Source: an uncultured Clostridia bacterium
GTDB lineage: Bacteria > Bacillota > Clostridia > Christensenellales > UBA3700
Length of the DNA: 10,904 bases
Assembly (NCBI GenBank): GCA_947176115.1
Contig: CAMWPK010000029.1
Location: 1 to 10,904, forward strand
Direction of reading: 5' to 3'
Both the position numbers and the translations under genes were made by a program. The notes beneath the pieces were generated by a model. That model was not told the origin of the DNA and searched no databases. It saw nothing but the letters and a program-made list of their open reading frames with translations. Below are positions 1-7,336 of this stretch, piece after piece. Each line of letters opens with the position of its first letter. Positions within the stretch are counted from its first letter, which is position 1.

Positions 1-18
1 ATAATATTTACATATTTT

Positions 19-26
19 GGGGGGAA
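19..26 (+). promoter_or_regulatory. Ribosome binding site of the GH95-like gene, a run of six G
   Basis: GGGGGGAA lies 4-6 nt before the ATG at 31. It is an unusual Shine-Dalgarno sequence: the usual A of GGAGG is replaced by G, which can still pair with the anti-Shine-Dalgarno by G-U wobble. It supports the ATG at 31 as the start. The promoter lies outside the window. Confidence 0.7.
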
Positions 27-30
27 ATTT

Positions 31-2706
31 ATGAGAAAACACTTCTTAAAATTCTTTTGCGCGCTAGTATTGGCTTTTACGCTGGCAATCTGCGCCACAG
101 CGTGCGATTCCAAGGATGACAACAATACTCAATCCAACAAAAGTTCTTTCGCCACAACTTATTCGACGCTATCAGAAAAGAATAACGCAACCAGCAAGTG
201 GCGCGAAGGAATGGTATCCGGCAACGGACTTCAGGGATTCATAACGAGTGGCTCGCCGTATAACGACACTCTGATTTATCAAAACATTCACTTTGTTATG
301 CCCAATACCAACTCAAGAACCAATCTAGTCACTTACCAAGAACTTGATTCCGTAAGACAAAATATCGTCAACGGCAGAGATATCGTGGACAATCAAACAT
401 ACGACCACTTATATACCTATCACCCGGGCGCTACTCTAAGAATATCTAGTAAAATCTTGGATACTTCTGATTACAAACGTTATACCGATTATACCACCGC
501 ATGCGTAGGCGTACAGTATAGCGATTCGCAAGGAAAATGGGAACGCGTAAGTTTTACTTCTCAAAGCGACGGCGTATCTATCACCAAGTTAAGCGCGTCC
601 AGTACGGGCTCTAAAATCAACGTCAAACTATCTATGGACAATATTTCCTCTATGGCGAATTTCGGCAAACCCTACGATAGCGACAGCGAATGTGGCGAAG
701 TCGATATGCTCTATAAAAAACTTGTTGACGAAGACGCCAACGCGTTGACGTTCATAGCTCACTACCCTAATTATGAGAATAGCGAACTCAAGGACGGAGG
801 CTACTCTACCGTCAGCTTTGTAGTATGCGAAGGCGGAAAGAAAGAACGAGTAACCGACGCTATGCCTAAAGAAACTCAATACGTCGGCTCTGATAATCCC
901 GCAATCTCAATTACCAACGCTAACAACGTATATATCATAAGCGTATCCGACCGCTCCTACGATATAGGCAAATTCGACGACTTTGCAAATAAAGTCAACT
1001 ATGATCTAGCTGATGAACTCTACAATAAGGTAAGTTCAGTCGCAGATAAATATACCGAAAATTCTAAGTTTAATTTCGACAAAGCTCTCAAAAGTCATAC
1101 TGACATATTTACGCCGATGTTCAACTCTTTATCAATAGATTTGGGAGCAGACGTCAGCATTTCCAATAACGATCTCTTAAGTAGCGTAAGACTTAAAAAG
1201 ACCTTGTCTAACACGCTTGCAGAAAGAGCTTACTATGCAGGAAGATATGCGTACCTATGCTGTTCAGGCGTTGCTACAAGCAGACTGTACGGAATGTGGA
1301 CGGGAGAATGGAATGCGCGTTGGGGTTCTAAATATACTATGGACGCGAACGTGAATTTGCAGACCTCGTCTATGAATACGAGCAACATAATATCCGCTCC
1401 TATCGGATACGTCAACTTTATTCTCAGACAAGTCCCCGATTGGGAGGACAATGCGTACGCTACTCACGGAATGAGGGACGCTCTACAAGCGCCGGTAAAT
1501 AGCGACGGAGATAAGGCGATTACTGAAAGTTGTTACGGCTATCCTTTCAGGTATTGGAACGCCGGAACGAGTTGGATGTTGCAACCGCTTTACGAAACGA
1601 TACTTTGCTATGGCAATCTTCAAGTACCAATATGCGACGAATTTGATCTTGACAAATTAAAAAGCATTCTCTCCCCGTCGCAAACTCCTCTATCCGATAA
1701 TCAAATCAACGCCCTTAAAGAAAGAGGTTACCTAATGCTTAAAGAAGATATTCTCTTCCCTCTTCTTATAAAATCGGCAAATTATTGGGAACAACTTATG
1801 ACCCCTGAATATTATACGGACGCCAACGGATACGTCAAATATCAAAAGGGCAAGACTTCCCTTGAAGACGGAGAAACTTATTGCATAATCCCGTCTTATT
1901 CGCCGGAGAACAATCCGTCTAACTATAATAGCCCTTCATGCGCAAATTCGGCTATAGATATATCCGCTTGCAACAGCAATATAGAAATGCTTTTGGATAT
2001 CGCTAAAGACGTTGACCCGCAATACGATACGTCAAAATGGATTAAGTTGCAAGAGAGCCTCCCAAAACTTCTTTACGACCAAGACGGATCGCTAAAAGAA
2101 TGGGCAAGCTACTCTTTTAAGGAAAACAACACGCATAGACATCTAAGCCACCTATACTGCGCTTGGCCACTCTCTGATACGAGATACGACAACGACTTAT
2201 ACAATTCTGCTGTACGCGCCATAGAAAACAGAGCAAGTGAAAATGAAGCAAGCCATGCCTTAATTCACCGCACTTTAATCTCCGCAAGACTAAAGGACAG
2301 AAAAAGCGCAACAGAAGCAATGGTCGGACTTATGAATTCTATGATTTATTACAATTCGCTTATGACAAATCACCATACCAACAAATCCAGCGGATACTGC
2401 ACTGATTTCAGTATCGGTTACGTAGGTATGGTCAACGAATGTCTTGTATTCTCCAACAAAGGCGAAATAGAACTTCTCCCCTGTCTGCCCACAAGCGGTT
2501 TTGATAAAGGAAAGCTCAGCGGATTGAGATTACGCACTCAAGCAACGTTGACGAATATGGAATGGGACGTGAATAAAAAGACTCTAAACGCGACTATAGT
2601 ATCCGATATTGACCAAACAGTGACTATCTCCTGCGGACTATCCAACGAAACCAAAACCGTCAACTTAGAAAAGAACAAAGAGTATAAAATTAAATTTTCA
2701 ATATAA
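31..2706 (+). CDS. Lipoprotein glycoside hydrolase related to GH95 (alpha-L-fucosidase/galactosidase type)
   Basis: Seen: an 891-residue protein with a lipoprotein signal peptide (basic MRKHFLK, hydrophobic stretch, then lipobox A22-T23-A24-C25), so it is probably anchored to the outer face of the membrane. The N-terminal domain carries the SGNGLQGF signature near residue 65 typical of GH95 N-domains. The (alpha/alpha)6 barrel region shows N440-V-N442, PSYSPEN with E626, HRHLSHLY at 702-709, and D792 in YCTDFSIGY. Family knowledge: these line up with the Asn pair, the general-acid Glu and the Asp studied in bifidobacterial AfcA, an inverting 1,2-alpha-L-fucosidase. The C-terminal beta domain (LLPCLPTSGF, then a KGL-like SGLRLR) also fits. 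Odd: the usual NxNxxMNYW and DGN motifs are altered to NVNLQTSSM and DFS. The fold and family are likely; the substrate (fucosyl, galactosyl or other glycan) is unproven. No sugar transporter or other carbohydrate-active enzyme is visible in the window. Confidence 0.85.
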   Translation: MRKHFLKFFCALVLAFTLAICATACDSKDDNNTQSNKSSFATTYSTLSEKNNATSKWREGMVSGNGLQGFITSGSPYNDTLIYQNIHFVMPNTNSRTNLVTYQELDSVRQNIVNGRDIVDNQTYDHLYTYHPGATLRISSKILDTSDYKRYTDYTTACVGVQYSDSQGKWERVSFTSQSDGVSITKLSASSTGSKINVKLSMDNISSMANFGKPYDSDSECGEVDMLYKKLVDEDANALTFIAHYPNYENSELKDGGYSTVSFVVCEGGKKERVTDAMPKETQYVGSDNPAISITNANNVYIISVSDRSYDIGKFDDFANKVNYDLADELYNKVSSVADKYTENSKFNFDKALKSHTDIFTPMFNSLSIDLGADVSISNNDLLSSVRLKKTLSNTLAERAYYAGRYAYLCCSGVATSRLYGMWTGEWNARWGSKYTMDANVNLQTSSMNTSNIISAPIGYVNFILRQVPDWEDNAYATHGMRDALQAPVNSDGDKAITESCYGYPFRYWNAGTSWMLQPLYETILCYGNLQVPICDEFDLDKLKSILSPSQTPLSDNQINALKERGYLMLKEDILFPLLIKSANYWEQLMTPEYYTDANGYVKYQKGKTSLEDGETYCIIPSYSPENNPSNYNSPSCANSAIDISACNSNIEMLLDIAKDVDPQYDTSKWIKLQESLPKLLYDQDGSLKEWASYSFKENNTHRHLSHLYCAWPLSDTRYDNDLYNSAVRAIENRASENEASHALIHRTLISARLKDRKSATEAMVGLMNSMIYYNSLMTNHHTNKSSGYCTDFSIGYVGMVNECLVFSNKGEIELLPCLPTSGFDKGKLSGLRLRTQATLTNMEWDVNKKTLNATIVSDIDQTVTISCGLSNETKTVNLEKNKEYKIKFSI

Positions 2707-2735
2707 GCAAATTACAAGTAAATATAACGCTTAAT

Positions 2736-2767
2736 AAAAATAAAACGCAGAAATGCGTTTTATTTTT
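2736..2767. terminator. Bidirectional AT-rich terminator between convergent genes
   Basis: AAAAATAAAACGCA (2736-2749), loop GAAA, then its exact reverse complement TGCGTTTTATTTTT (2754-2767). The 14-bp perfect stem has a GCGCA-side core and carries A-tracts on the left and T-tracts on the right, so it reads as a hairpin plus U-run on either strand. It sits 29 nt after the GH95-like stop codon and 27 nt after the leucine-rich-repeat stop codon, so it can serve both genes. Confidence 0.88.
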
Positions 2768-2794
2768 ATAATCATATTAATACTTCAGTGAAAT

Positions 2795-4456
2795 CTAATC
2801 CGGATTATATCCCCATTCTACCTTAGTTTCGCCATCACCTATATACCATCTGTCCCAACCCTCGGGCTCTTCTGTCGCTTGACAGTATATATTCTCGATT
2901 GTTGACCAGAAAGCGCCAATTCCAATCTGTTGTACGCTTGCGGGAATATATACGCTCTTTAACTCCATGCATAAAGCGAAAGCCATATACCCTATTTGCT
3001 CCAAGCTATTTGGCAATTCTACGCTAGTGATACTACTCCCTAAGAATGCCGAATTGCCTATCTTTGTGATGCCTTCGGGAATAACAACGCTGACAATATT
3101 ATTACAGTGATAAAATGCGGAACCTCCAATCTCTTTAACTTGATAAGTTTGACCTTTGTACTCCACAGCGCTATCAATTACTATATCGCCTTTGACTCTG
3201 CCGTGCCCTTTGAGTATTGCTACTCCGTCTTTGAGGGCGTAGACCAGACCATTGTCACTCAACGTATAGATATAGCCGTCGTTGGCAACTTCATTATTAT
3301 TGCAATTGAGAATCACCGGTACTTCTACCTCATCGGTTGACCTACTACTACCCCACCCCTCGGGCTTAGTCGCGCCTTGATATCTAATTACAAGGCTGGA
3401 GCAATCGTCAAAGGCTTTGTCCTCTATTTGCGTCACGCTTAAAGGGATATCTATACTTGTAAGACACCTGCAACTGTCAAAGGCTTTTGAACCTATCCTC
3501 GTCACGCTCTGTGGTATGGATATACTTGGAAGCTCTTTGCAAAAATTAAAAGTTCCATTGGCAATTTGATCAATTGTACTTGGTAAAATTACGTCCGTTA
3601 AGCCAGTGCAATAGTAAAAAGCGTATTCACCGATATCAGTTACTCCCTCAGGGATATCAATACTTGTCAATTTATCACACTCGGCAAATGCGTATTTACC
3701 TATTTCCGTAACACCGTCGTGTATGTCTATACTCGTCAATGAATTACACCTATAGAAAACATATTCGTCTATGCTAGTCACTCTCTCAGGTATTTTTATA
3801 CCCGTCAATTTATGACACTCGGCAAATGCGAATCTACCTATTTCTGTCACACTCTCCGGTATTTCTATACTCGTCAACTCTTTACATCTGTAGAAAGCTA
3901 TACTGTCAATTTTTGTCACACCCTCAGATATATCGATACTCTTCAATTTATTACACTCGGCAAATGCGAATCTACCTATTTCCGTAACTCCCTCAGGAAT
4001 TTCTATACTCGTCAACTCTCCGCACGTATAGAAAGCGTATTCGCCTATGCCAGTTGCGTAATTGGGTATAACGCTCCCTTTGCAACCTACAATTACCTTA
4101 TTGGTCTTTTTATCTATTATGCAGTTGCCGTCGCTAGCATATACAGTATTCTCTCTGTCTACGGTTATTCTCGTTAGATTTTTGCAATTAATAAAAGCTC
4201 GCGGATTGATATTCGTCACACTGCTTGGGATATTTACGCTTGACATTGAACTATATGAGAAAGCCTCATCTCCAATACCCGTTATTCCATCGGGAATATT
4301 GATATGATCCAATCTTCTGCCATAGTACGTTAAGTTAACAATCGTATTATCTTCTATGACAAAATTATTCATGATTCCCGTGCACGCCGAAATTGCTACA
4401 GTCGCGCACAGTACGCATGCTACTAAAATAAATGCGATTATTATTTTCTTTTTCAT
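2795..4456 (-). CDS. BspA-like leucine-rich-repeat (LRR_5) surface lipoprotein
   Basis: Seen: 553 residues starting with KKK, a hydrophobic stretch and lipobox I22-S23-A24-C25, so the mature protein is probably lipid-anchored outside the cell. The start is well set by AAGGGAGGGG just upstream of the ATG. The body is made of 23-residue LRR_5 (Treponema/BspA-type) repeats of the form LTSIxIPEGVTxIGxxAFxxC. Two or three units lie at about 49-95, a continuous block of nine at 148-354, and three more at about 435-505. A non-repeat linker at about 357-430 (DGYIYTLSDNGLVYALKDG) separates the blocks. GATKPEGW and a C-terminal QATEEPEGW...WGYNPD are the end-cap motifs often seen in clostridial members. 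Family knowledge: such proteins are linked to adhesion, ligand binding or host contact, without an enzymatic role. The ligand is unknown. There is no LPXTG or dockerin. It is monocistronic, with its own promoter and terminator. Confidence 0.9.
   Translation of the reverse strand: MKKKIIIAFILVACVLCATVAISACTGIMNNFVIEDNTIVNLTYYGRRLDHINIPDGITGIGDEAFSYSSMSSVNIPSSVTNINPRAFINCKNLTRITVDRENTVYASDGNCIIDKKTNKVIVGCKGSVIPNYATGIGEYAFYTCGELTSIEIPEGVTEIGRFAFAECNKLKSIDISEGVTKIDSIAFYRCKELTSIEIPESVTEIGRFAFAECHKLTGIKIPERVTSIDEYVFYRCNSLTSIDIHDGVTEIGKYAFAECDKLTSIDIPEGVTDIGEYAFYYCTGLTDVILPSTIDQIANGTFNFCKELPSISIPQSVTRIGSKAFDSCRCLTSIDIPLSVTQIEDKAFDDCSSLVIRYQGATKPEGWGSSRSTDEVEVPVILNCNNNEVANDGYIYTLSDNGLVYALKDGVAILKGHGRVKGDIVIDSAVEYKGQTYQVKEIGGSAFYHCNNIVSVVIPEGITKIGNSAFLGSSITSVELPNSLEQIGYMAFALCMELKSVYIPASVQQIGIGAFWSTIENIYCQATEEPEGWDRWYIGDGETKVEWGYNPD
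3602..4015 (-). repeat. Three tandem 138-bp units within the leucine-rich-repeat gene
   Basis: Repeats 1-6 of the main block (residues 148-285) alternate: odd units end FAEC, even units end FYRC or FYYC. The real period is therefore two repeats, 46 residues or 138 bp. On the plus strand CACTCGGCAAATGCG recurs at 3678, 3816 and 3954, exactly 138 bp apart, and the copies at 3816 and 3954 share an identical 25-bp block. This points to duplication of a two-repeat unit rather than independent divergence of single repeats. Confidence 0.9.
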
Positions 4457-4550
4457 ATTCCCCTCCCTTAATTATATGTCTTTATTCCGCATAAAAGATA
4501 TATTTGATATTAACTTTGATAATAGCAAAATATACTTTTATTTCAACTTC

Positions 4551-4579
4551 ATTATAACTTGCGATTTTTACCTTGTCAA
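4551..4579 (-). promoter_or_regulatory. Consensus sigma-A promoter of the leucine-rich-repeat lipoprotein gene
   Basis: Read on the minus strand: TTGACA (4579-4574), a 17-nt spacer, then TATAAT (4556-4551). Both hexamers match the consensus exactly and the spacing is optimal. Transcription would start near 4544, giving a leader of roughly 88 nt before the ATG at 4456. No obvious operator or riboswitch structure was seen in this leader. Confidence 0.88.
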
Positions 4580-4662
4580 TACTCGTTTTACAAATGTTTT
4601 ACATATACTAGTCTTAATTCTATCCGTAATCTATTTCTATCAATTGGAAATATCAATACGGC

Positions 4663-4698
4663 TAAATACAAATGGCAGAGCGCTTTGCGTTCTGCCAT
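4663..4698 (-). terminator. Rho-independent terminator after the topoisomerase A gene
   Basis: Minus strand: ATGGCAGAACGC (4698-4687), loop AAA, GCGCTCTGCCAT (4683-4672). This is a 12-bp stem with one A-C mismatch, followed by the T-rich TTGTATTT. It lies 28 nt after the stop codon at 4727 and upstream of the leucine-rich-repeat promoter, so it separates the two transcription units. The T-run is broken by G and A, so termination may be incomplete. Confidence 0.75.
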
Positions 4699-4726
4699 GT
4701 CAATTATCAATACTATTTCTTTTAAC

Positions 4727-7204
4727 TTACGCCAAGTTATGACGCTTTGCGTCGCTTATAGTCATTACGTTCTTATCTTTAGCGACGGCTTTAATTATGT
4801 TCTTACCCTTATTGGTTCTCTCGTCGATAGGAATATCCTCGGTATTGATACTACGCACTTCTCCGCCCGGGAATATCAACGCAATATCGTAAGGTATCGT
4901 CACTAAGTCTGCATAAATACATTCTCCCGCCTTGGAGTCGCTTAGCTTAACGCCCTTGGACATTCTCATTCTCGGCTCGATACAACCGAGTATTACTCTC
5001 TTTGCGTAACCGCTATCCGACACGTTGACGACTTCTCCGCTACCGTCGTTGTGCTGAGCAAAGATAATTCTATCCTTTTCGTCTAGTTTCATCAACTTTA
5101 CGCCACTTGCCTTTTTGCCCTGCGTAGGTATATCGTCATAAGAATTGAGCACCATACCCTCGGCGCTTATAGAGAGCACAAAGCCTCTGGCTTCTCTGGT
5201 GCCGTCGTCAAACTCAGGCGGAGCAACCACGCTCACGCTTACGACAAAATCGTCTTCGTCCTTAAATGCCATGGCTGTCGTCAAAGATTTTCTGTCAAAG
5301 ACAAATTCAGATATATCGACGTACTTCGCCATACCCATAGAAGTCACAATGAGCAACTTATTGCCTTTGAGTTCTTTTTCCGTGAATATATCAAGCAACT
5401 TATCGTCGCTATCCACTTTGGCAATCTTGTTAATGCCCATACCTCTGCTCTTCCACTTGTCTTCGCCAAGCGCCGACACCGGGAAGGTAACCGCGTTGCC
5501 CTTGGACGTTATGCCAAAGAGCAAACTCTCGCTATCGCTCTTGATTACTTTTTTGGCAATATCGTTGGGAGCGCAGTTAACTATAGATTTAACAGCGGTA
5601 TTATATCCCTTTTCGGGTACGAATTTGACGTTGCCGTTATAATGCAATACAACAAAACCGTCTTTCTTTATCTTAGCGTTGAGGTCAACTTCGACGTCGT
5701 TAAGCGCATGTTCGTGAATAATCTTGGACAATCTCTTGTCGGGGTATTTTTTCTTGATCTCAAGCAACTCTTTGCGTACTACAGCGTACTGCTTAGCCTT
5801 TGAATTGGTGATATCCTTGAGATTGGCAATTCGCTCTAGCAATTCTTTCTGCTCTTCGAGCATCTTGTTGATATCCAATTTATTAAGTCGTTTGAGCGGT
5901 ATATCCAACACCGCGATAGCCTGCTTTTCGCTAAGGCTGAATCTCAACATCAATCTTTCCTTGGATTCGGTGTACGTCTTTGAGTCAAGCACTATATCGA
6001 CGACTTCCCGTACGTTGTTGACGGCTATCAACAGACCTTGAAGAATATGTTCTCTCTTTTCCGCAACCTCAAGGTCATATTTACTTCTCTTGTAAATTAC
6101 TTGTCTTTGGAATTCTACGTAATGTCTTATGATATCCAAAAGTCCAAGTTGCATTGGTCGATTGTTGACGATAGCAGTCATATTTGCGGAAAAGTTGACT
6201 TGCAAGTTGGTCTTTTTGAAAAGTAGCGTAATCATAGTGTCCGCATCGACTTCTCTTCTCAATTTGATTACGCATCGCATACCCATTCTGTCCGACTCGT
6301 CCACGATATCCATAATACCGCCAAACAAATCTTTGTTGGTTTCTCTCAAATCGTTTATTCTTCCGAGAAGTTCGGCTTTGTTGACCTGATACGGTATCTC
6401 CGTGATGACGATATTCTTCCTTCCGCCTTCTTCCTCGACGTGCAGATTAGCTCTAAGTATAATCTTGCCCTTACCGTCTTTATAGGCGTCGTATATTCCC
6501 TGATTGGCTACGATAATTCCGCCTGTAGGGAAATCCGGAGCGGGAATATACTTCATCATCTCCTCTAAGGTGATATTCTTGTTGTCAATATAAGCTACGA
6601 TACCGTCTATAGATTCTCCCAGAGAATGCGGTGGGATATTGGTAGCAAGACCTACGGCAATACCGCTTGTGCCGTTTACGAGCAAGTTGGGTATTCTGCT
6701 GGGCAGTACTGCAGGCTCTTCAAGACTATCGTCGAAGTTGAGCGTCATAGGAACGGTATTTTTCTCCAAATCTCTCAACATCTCAAGAGCAAACGGCGTC
6801 ATTCTCGCCTCGGTATATCTCATTGCCGCGGCGCTGTCGCCGTCTACCGAACCAAAGTTACCGTGTCCATCAACGAGTAACATTTTGGTATTGAAAGGTT
6901 GCGCCAACTTGACCATAGCGCCGTATACCGAACTATCGCCGTGAGGGTGATATTTACCAAGACAGTCGCCGACTATACGGGCAGACTTACGGTGAGGCTT
7001 GTCCGGCGTTGTGCCAAGCTCCAGCATGGTATATAATATTCTTCTCTGAACAGGTTTTAATCCGTCTTCTACTCTCGGCAAAGCTCTGTCAAGGATGACG
7101 TGCTCGCTGTAAGGCAACATCGAATTGTGCATTACCTGCTCAAAAGTTCCGTCGATAATTTTTGAATTGTCTATAATTTCTTCGTTTTCTTTCTTCTTAG
7201 CCAT
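4727..7204 (-). CDS. Type IIA DNA topoisomerase subunit A (GyrA/ParC family)
   Basis: Cleavage-rejoining subunit of a type II topoisomerase, which cuts both DNA strands through a tyrosine and passes another duplex through the gap. Seen in 825 residues (usual family length): RALPRVEDGLKPVQRRIL at 40-57, the DNA-gate helix ARIVGD...GKYHPHGDSSVYG at 75-95, catalytic R129-Y130 in AAAMRYTE, the PNLLVNGTSGIAVG segment, a coiled-coil region (LDIPLKRLNKL onward), and a C-terminal beta-pinwheel from about 505. Aligned with E. coli GyrA (offset 8), S91 equals S83 and G95 equals D87. The canonical QRRGGKG GyrA box is not visible; KWKSRGMGI around W584 looks more like the ParC-type sequence at that point. 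A gyrase that introduces supercoils normally needs the box, so topoisomerase IV or a lineage-specific enzyme is at least as likely as gyrase; I therefore give no symbol. RBS AAAGGA lies 5 nt before the ATG. It is the third gene of the operon, after its partner subunit. Confidence 0.93.
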   Translation of the reverse strand: MAKKKENEEIIDNSKIIDGTFEQVMHNSMLPYSEHVILDRALPRVEDGLKPVQRRILYTMLELGTTPDKPHRKSARIVGDCLGKYHPHGDSSVYGAMVKLAQPFNTKMLLVDGHGNFGSVDGDSAAAMRYTEARMTPFALEMLRDLEKNTVPMTLNFDDSLEEPAVLPSRIPNLLVNGTSGIAVGLATNIPPHSLGESIDGIVAYIDNKNITLEEMMKYIPAPDFPTGGIIVANQGIYDAYKDGKGKIILRANLHVEEEGGRKNIVITEIPYQVNKAELLGRINDLRETNKDLFGGIMDIVDESDRMGMRCVIKLRREVDADTMITLLFKKTNLQVNFSANMTAIVNNRPMQLGLLDIIRHYVEFQRQVIYKRSKYDLEVAEKREHILQGLLIAVNNVREVVDIVLDSKTYTESKERLMLRFSLSEKQAIAVLDIPLKRLNKLDINKMLEEQKELLERIANLKDITNSKAKQYAVVRKELLEIKKKYPDKRLSKIIHEHALNDVEVDLNAKIKKDGFVVLHYNGNVKFVPEKGYNTAVKSIVNCAPNDIAKKVIKSDSESLLFGITSKGNAVTFPVSALGEDKWKSRGMGINKIAKVDSDDKLLDIFTEKELKGNKLLIVTSMGMAKYVDISEFVFDRKSLTTAMAFKDEDDFVVSVSVVAPPEFDDGTREARGFVLSISAEGMVLNSYDDIPTQGKKASGVKLMKLDEKDRIIFAQHNDGSGEVVNVSDSGYAKRVILGCIEPRMRMSKGVKLSDSKAGECIYADLVTIPYDIALIFPGGEVRSINTEDIPIDERTNKGKNIIKAVAKDKNVMTISDAKRHNLA

Positions 7205-7251
7205 ATCTATCCTTTGCTTTTGTCTATCAATGCTCTTAGAAATATTATAAT

Positions 7252-7295
7252 ACTTATGCTACGCAACTTACGCTACGCGCGCGTAATATACGCGC
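7252..7295. repeat. Tandem 14-bp direct repeat and GC-rich inverted repeats in the subunit B/A spacer
   Basis: The 128-nt spacer between the two topoisomerase genes holds ACTTATGCTACGCA (7252-7265) directly followed by ACTTACGCTACGCG (7266-7279), a tandem 14-mer with two differences. Next to it are the palindrome TACGCGCGCGTA (7274-7285) and the overlapping hairpin GCGCGTA-ATA-TACGCGC (7279-7295); the two cannot form at once. On the minus strand a TATAAT lies at 7249-7244 but no -35 hexamer is well placed, so an internal promoter is only a weak possibility. An attenuating or processing structure is equally possible. Confidence 0.6.
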
Positions 7296-7321
7296 TAATA
7301 TTTTATCAATAAATAATGTCA

Positions 7322-7336
7322 TTGAACAATGTTCAG
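7322..7336. promoter_or_regulatory. Near-perfect copy of the TTGAACAnTGTTCAA palindrome over a stop codon
   Basis: TTGAACAATGTTCAG matches the 15-bp palindrome found twice upstream of murG, with only the last base differing. It overlaps the TGA stop codon of the topoisomerase B gene (7335-7333). Being inside an operon, it could act as an internal operator or be a chance match; the match is long enough to note. Confidence 0.45.

Noticed and set aside
3395..4015. CRISPR-like periodic repeats
   Set aside because: The periodicity (69 and 138 bp) is in frame with a protein of 23-residue leucine-rich repeats, with no unique spacers between identical short repeats.
3812..4177. 121-residue open frame on the plus strand, opposite the leucine-rich-repeat gene
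   Set aside because: It is the antisense shadow of the tandem repeats: the repeated DNA keeps one frame open. No ribosome binding site and no recognisable protein features.
5145..5642. 165-residue open frame on the plus strand inside the topoisomerase A gene, and similar frames at 8636-9004 and 9508-10071
   Set aside because: They lie wholly opposite well-recognised genes, show Ser/Leu-rich antisense composition and lack domain motifs; treated as shadows.
7244..7272. Separate promoter for the topoisomerase A gene
   Set aside because: A TATAAT is present on the minus strand at 7249-7244, but sequences 16-18 nt upstream (GTAAGT, CGTAAG, GCGTAA) do not resemble a -35 hexamer and there is no extended -10.
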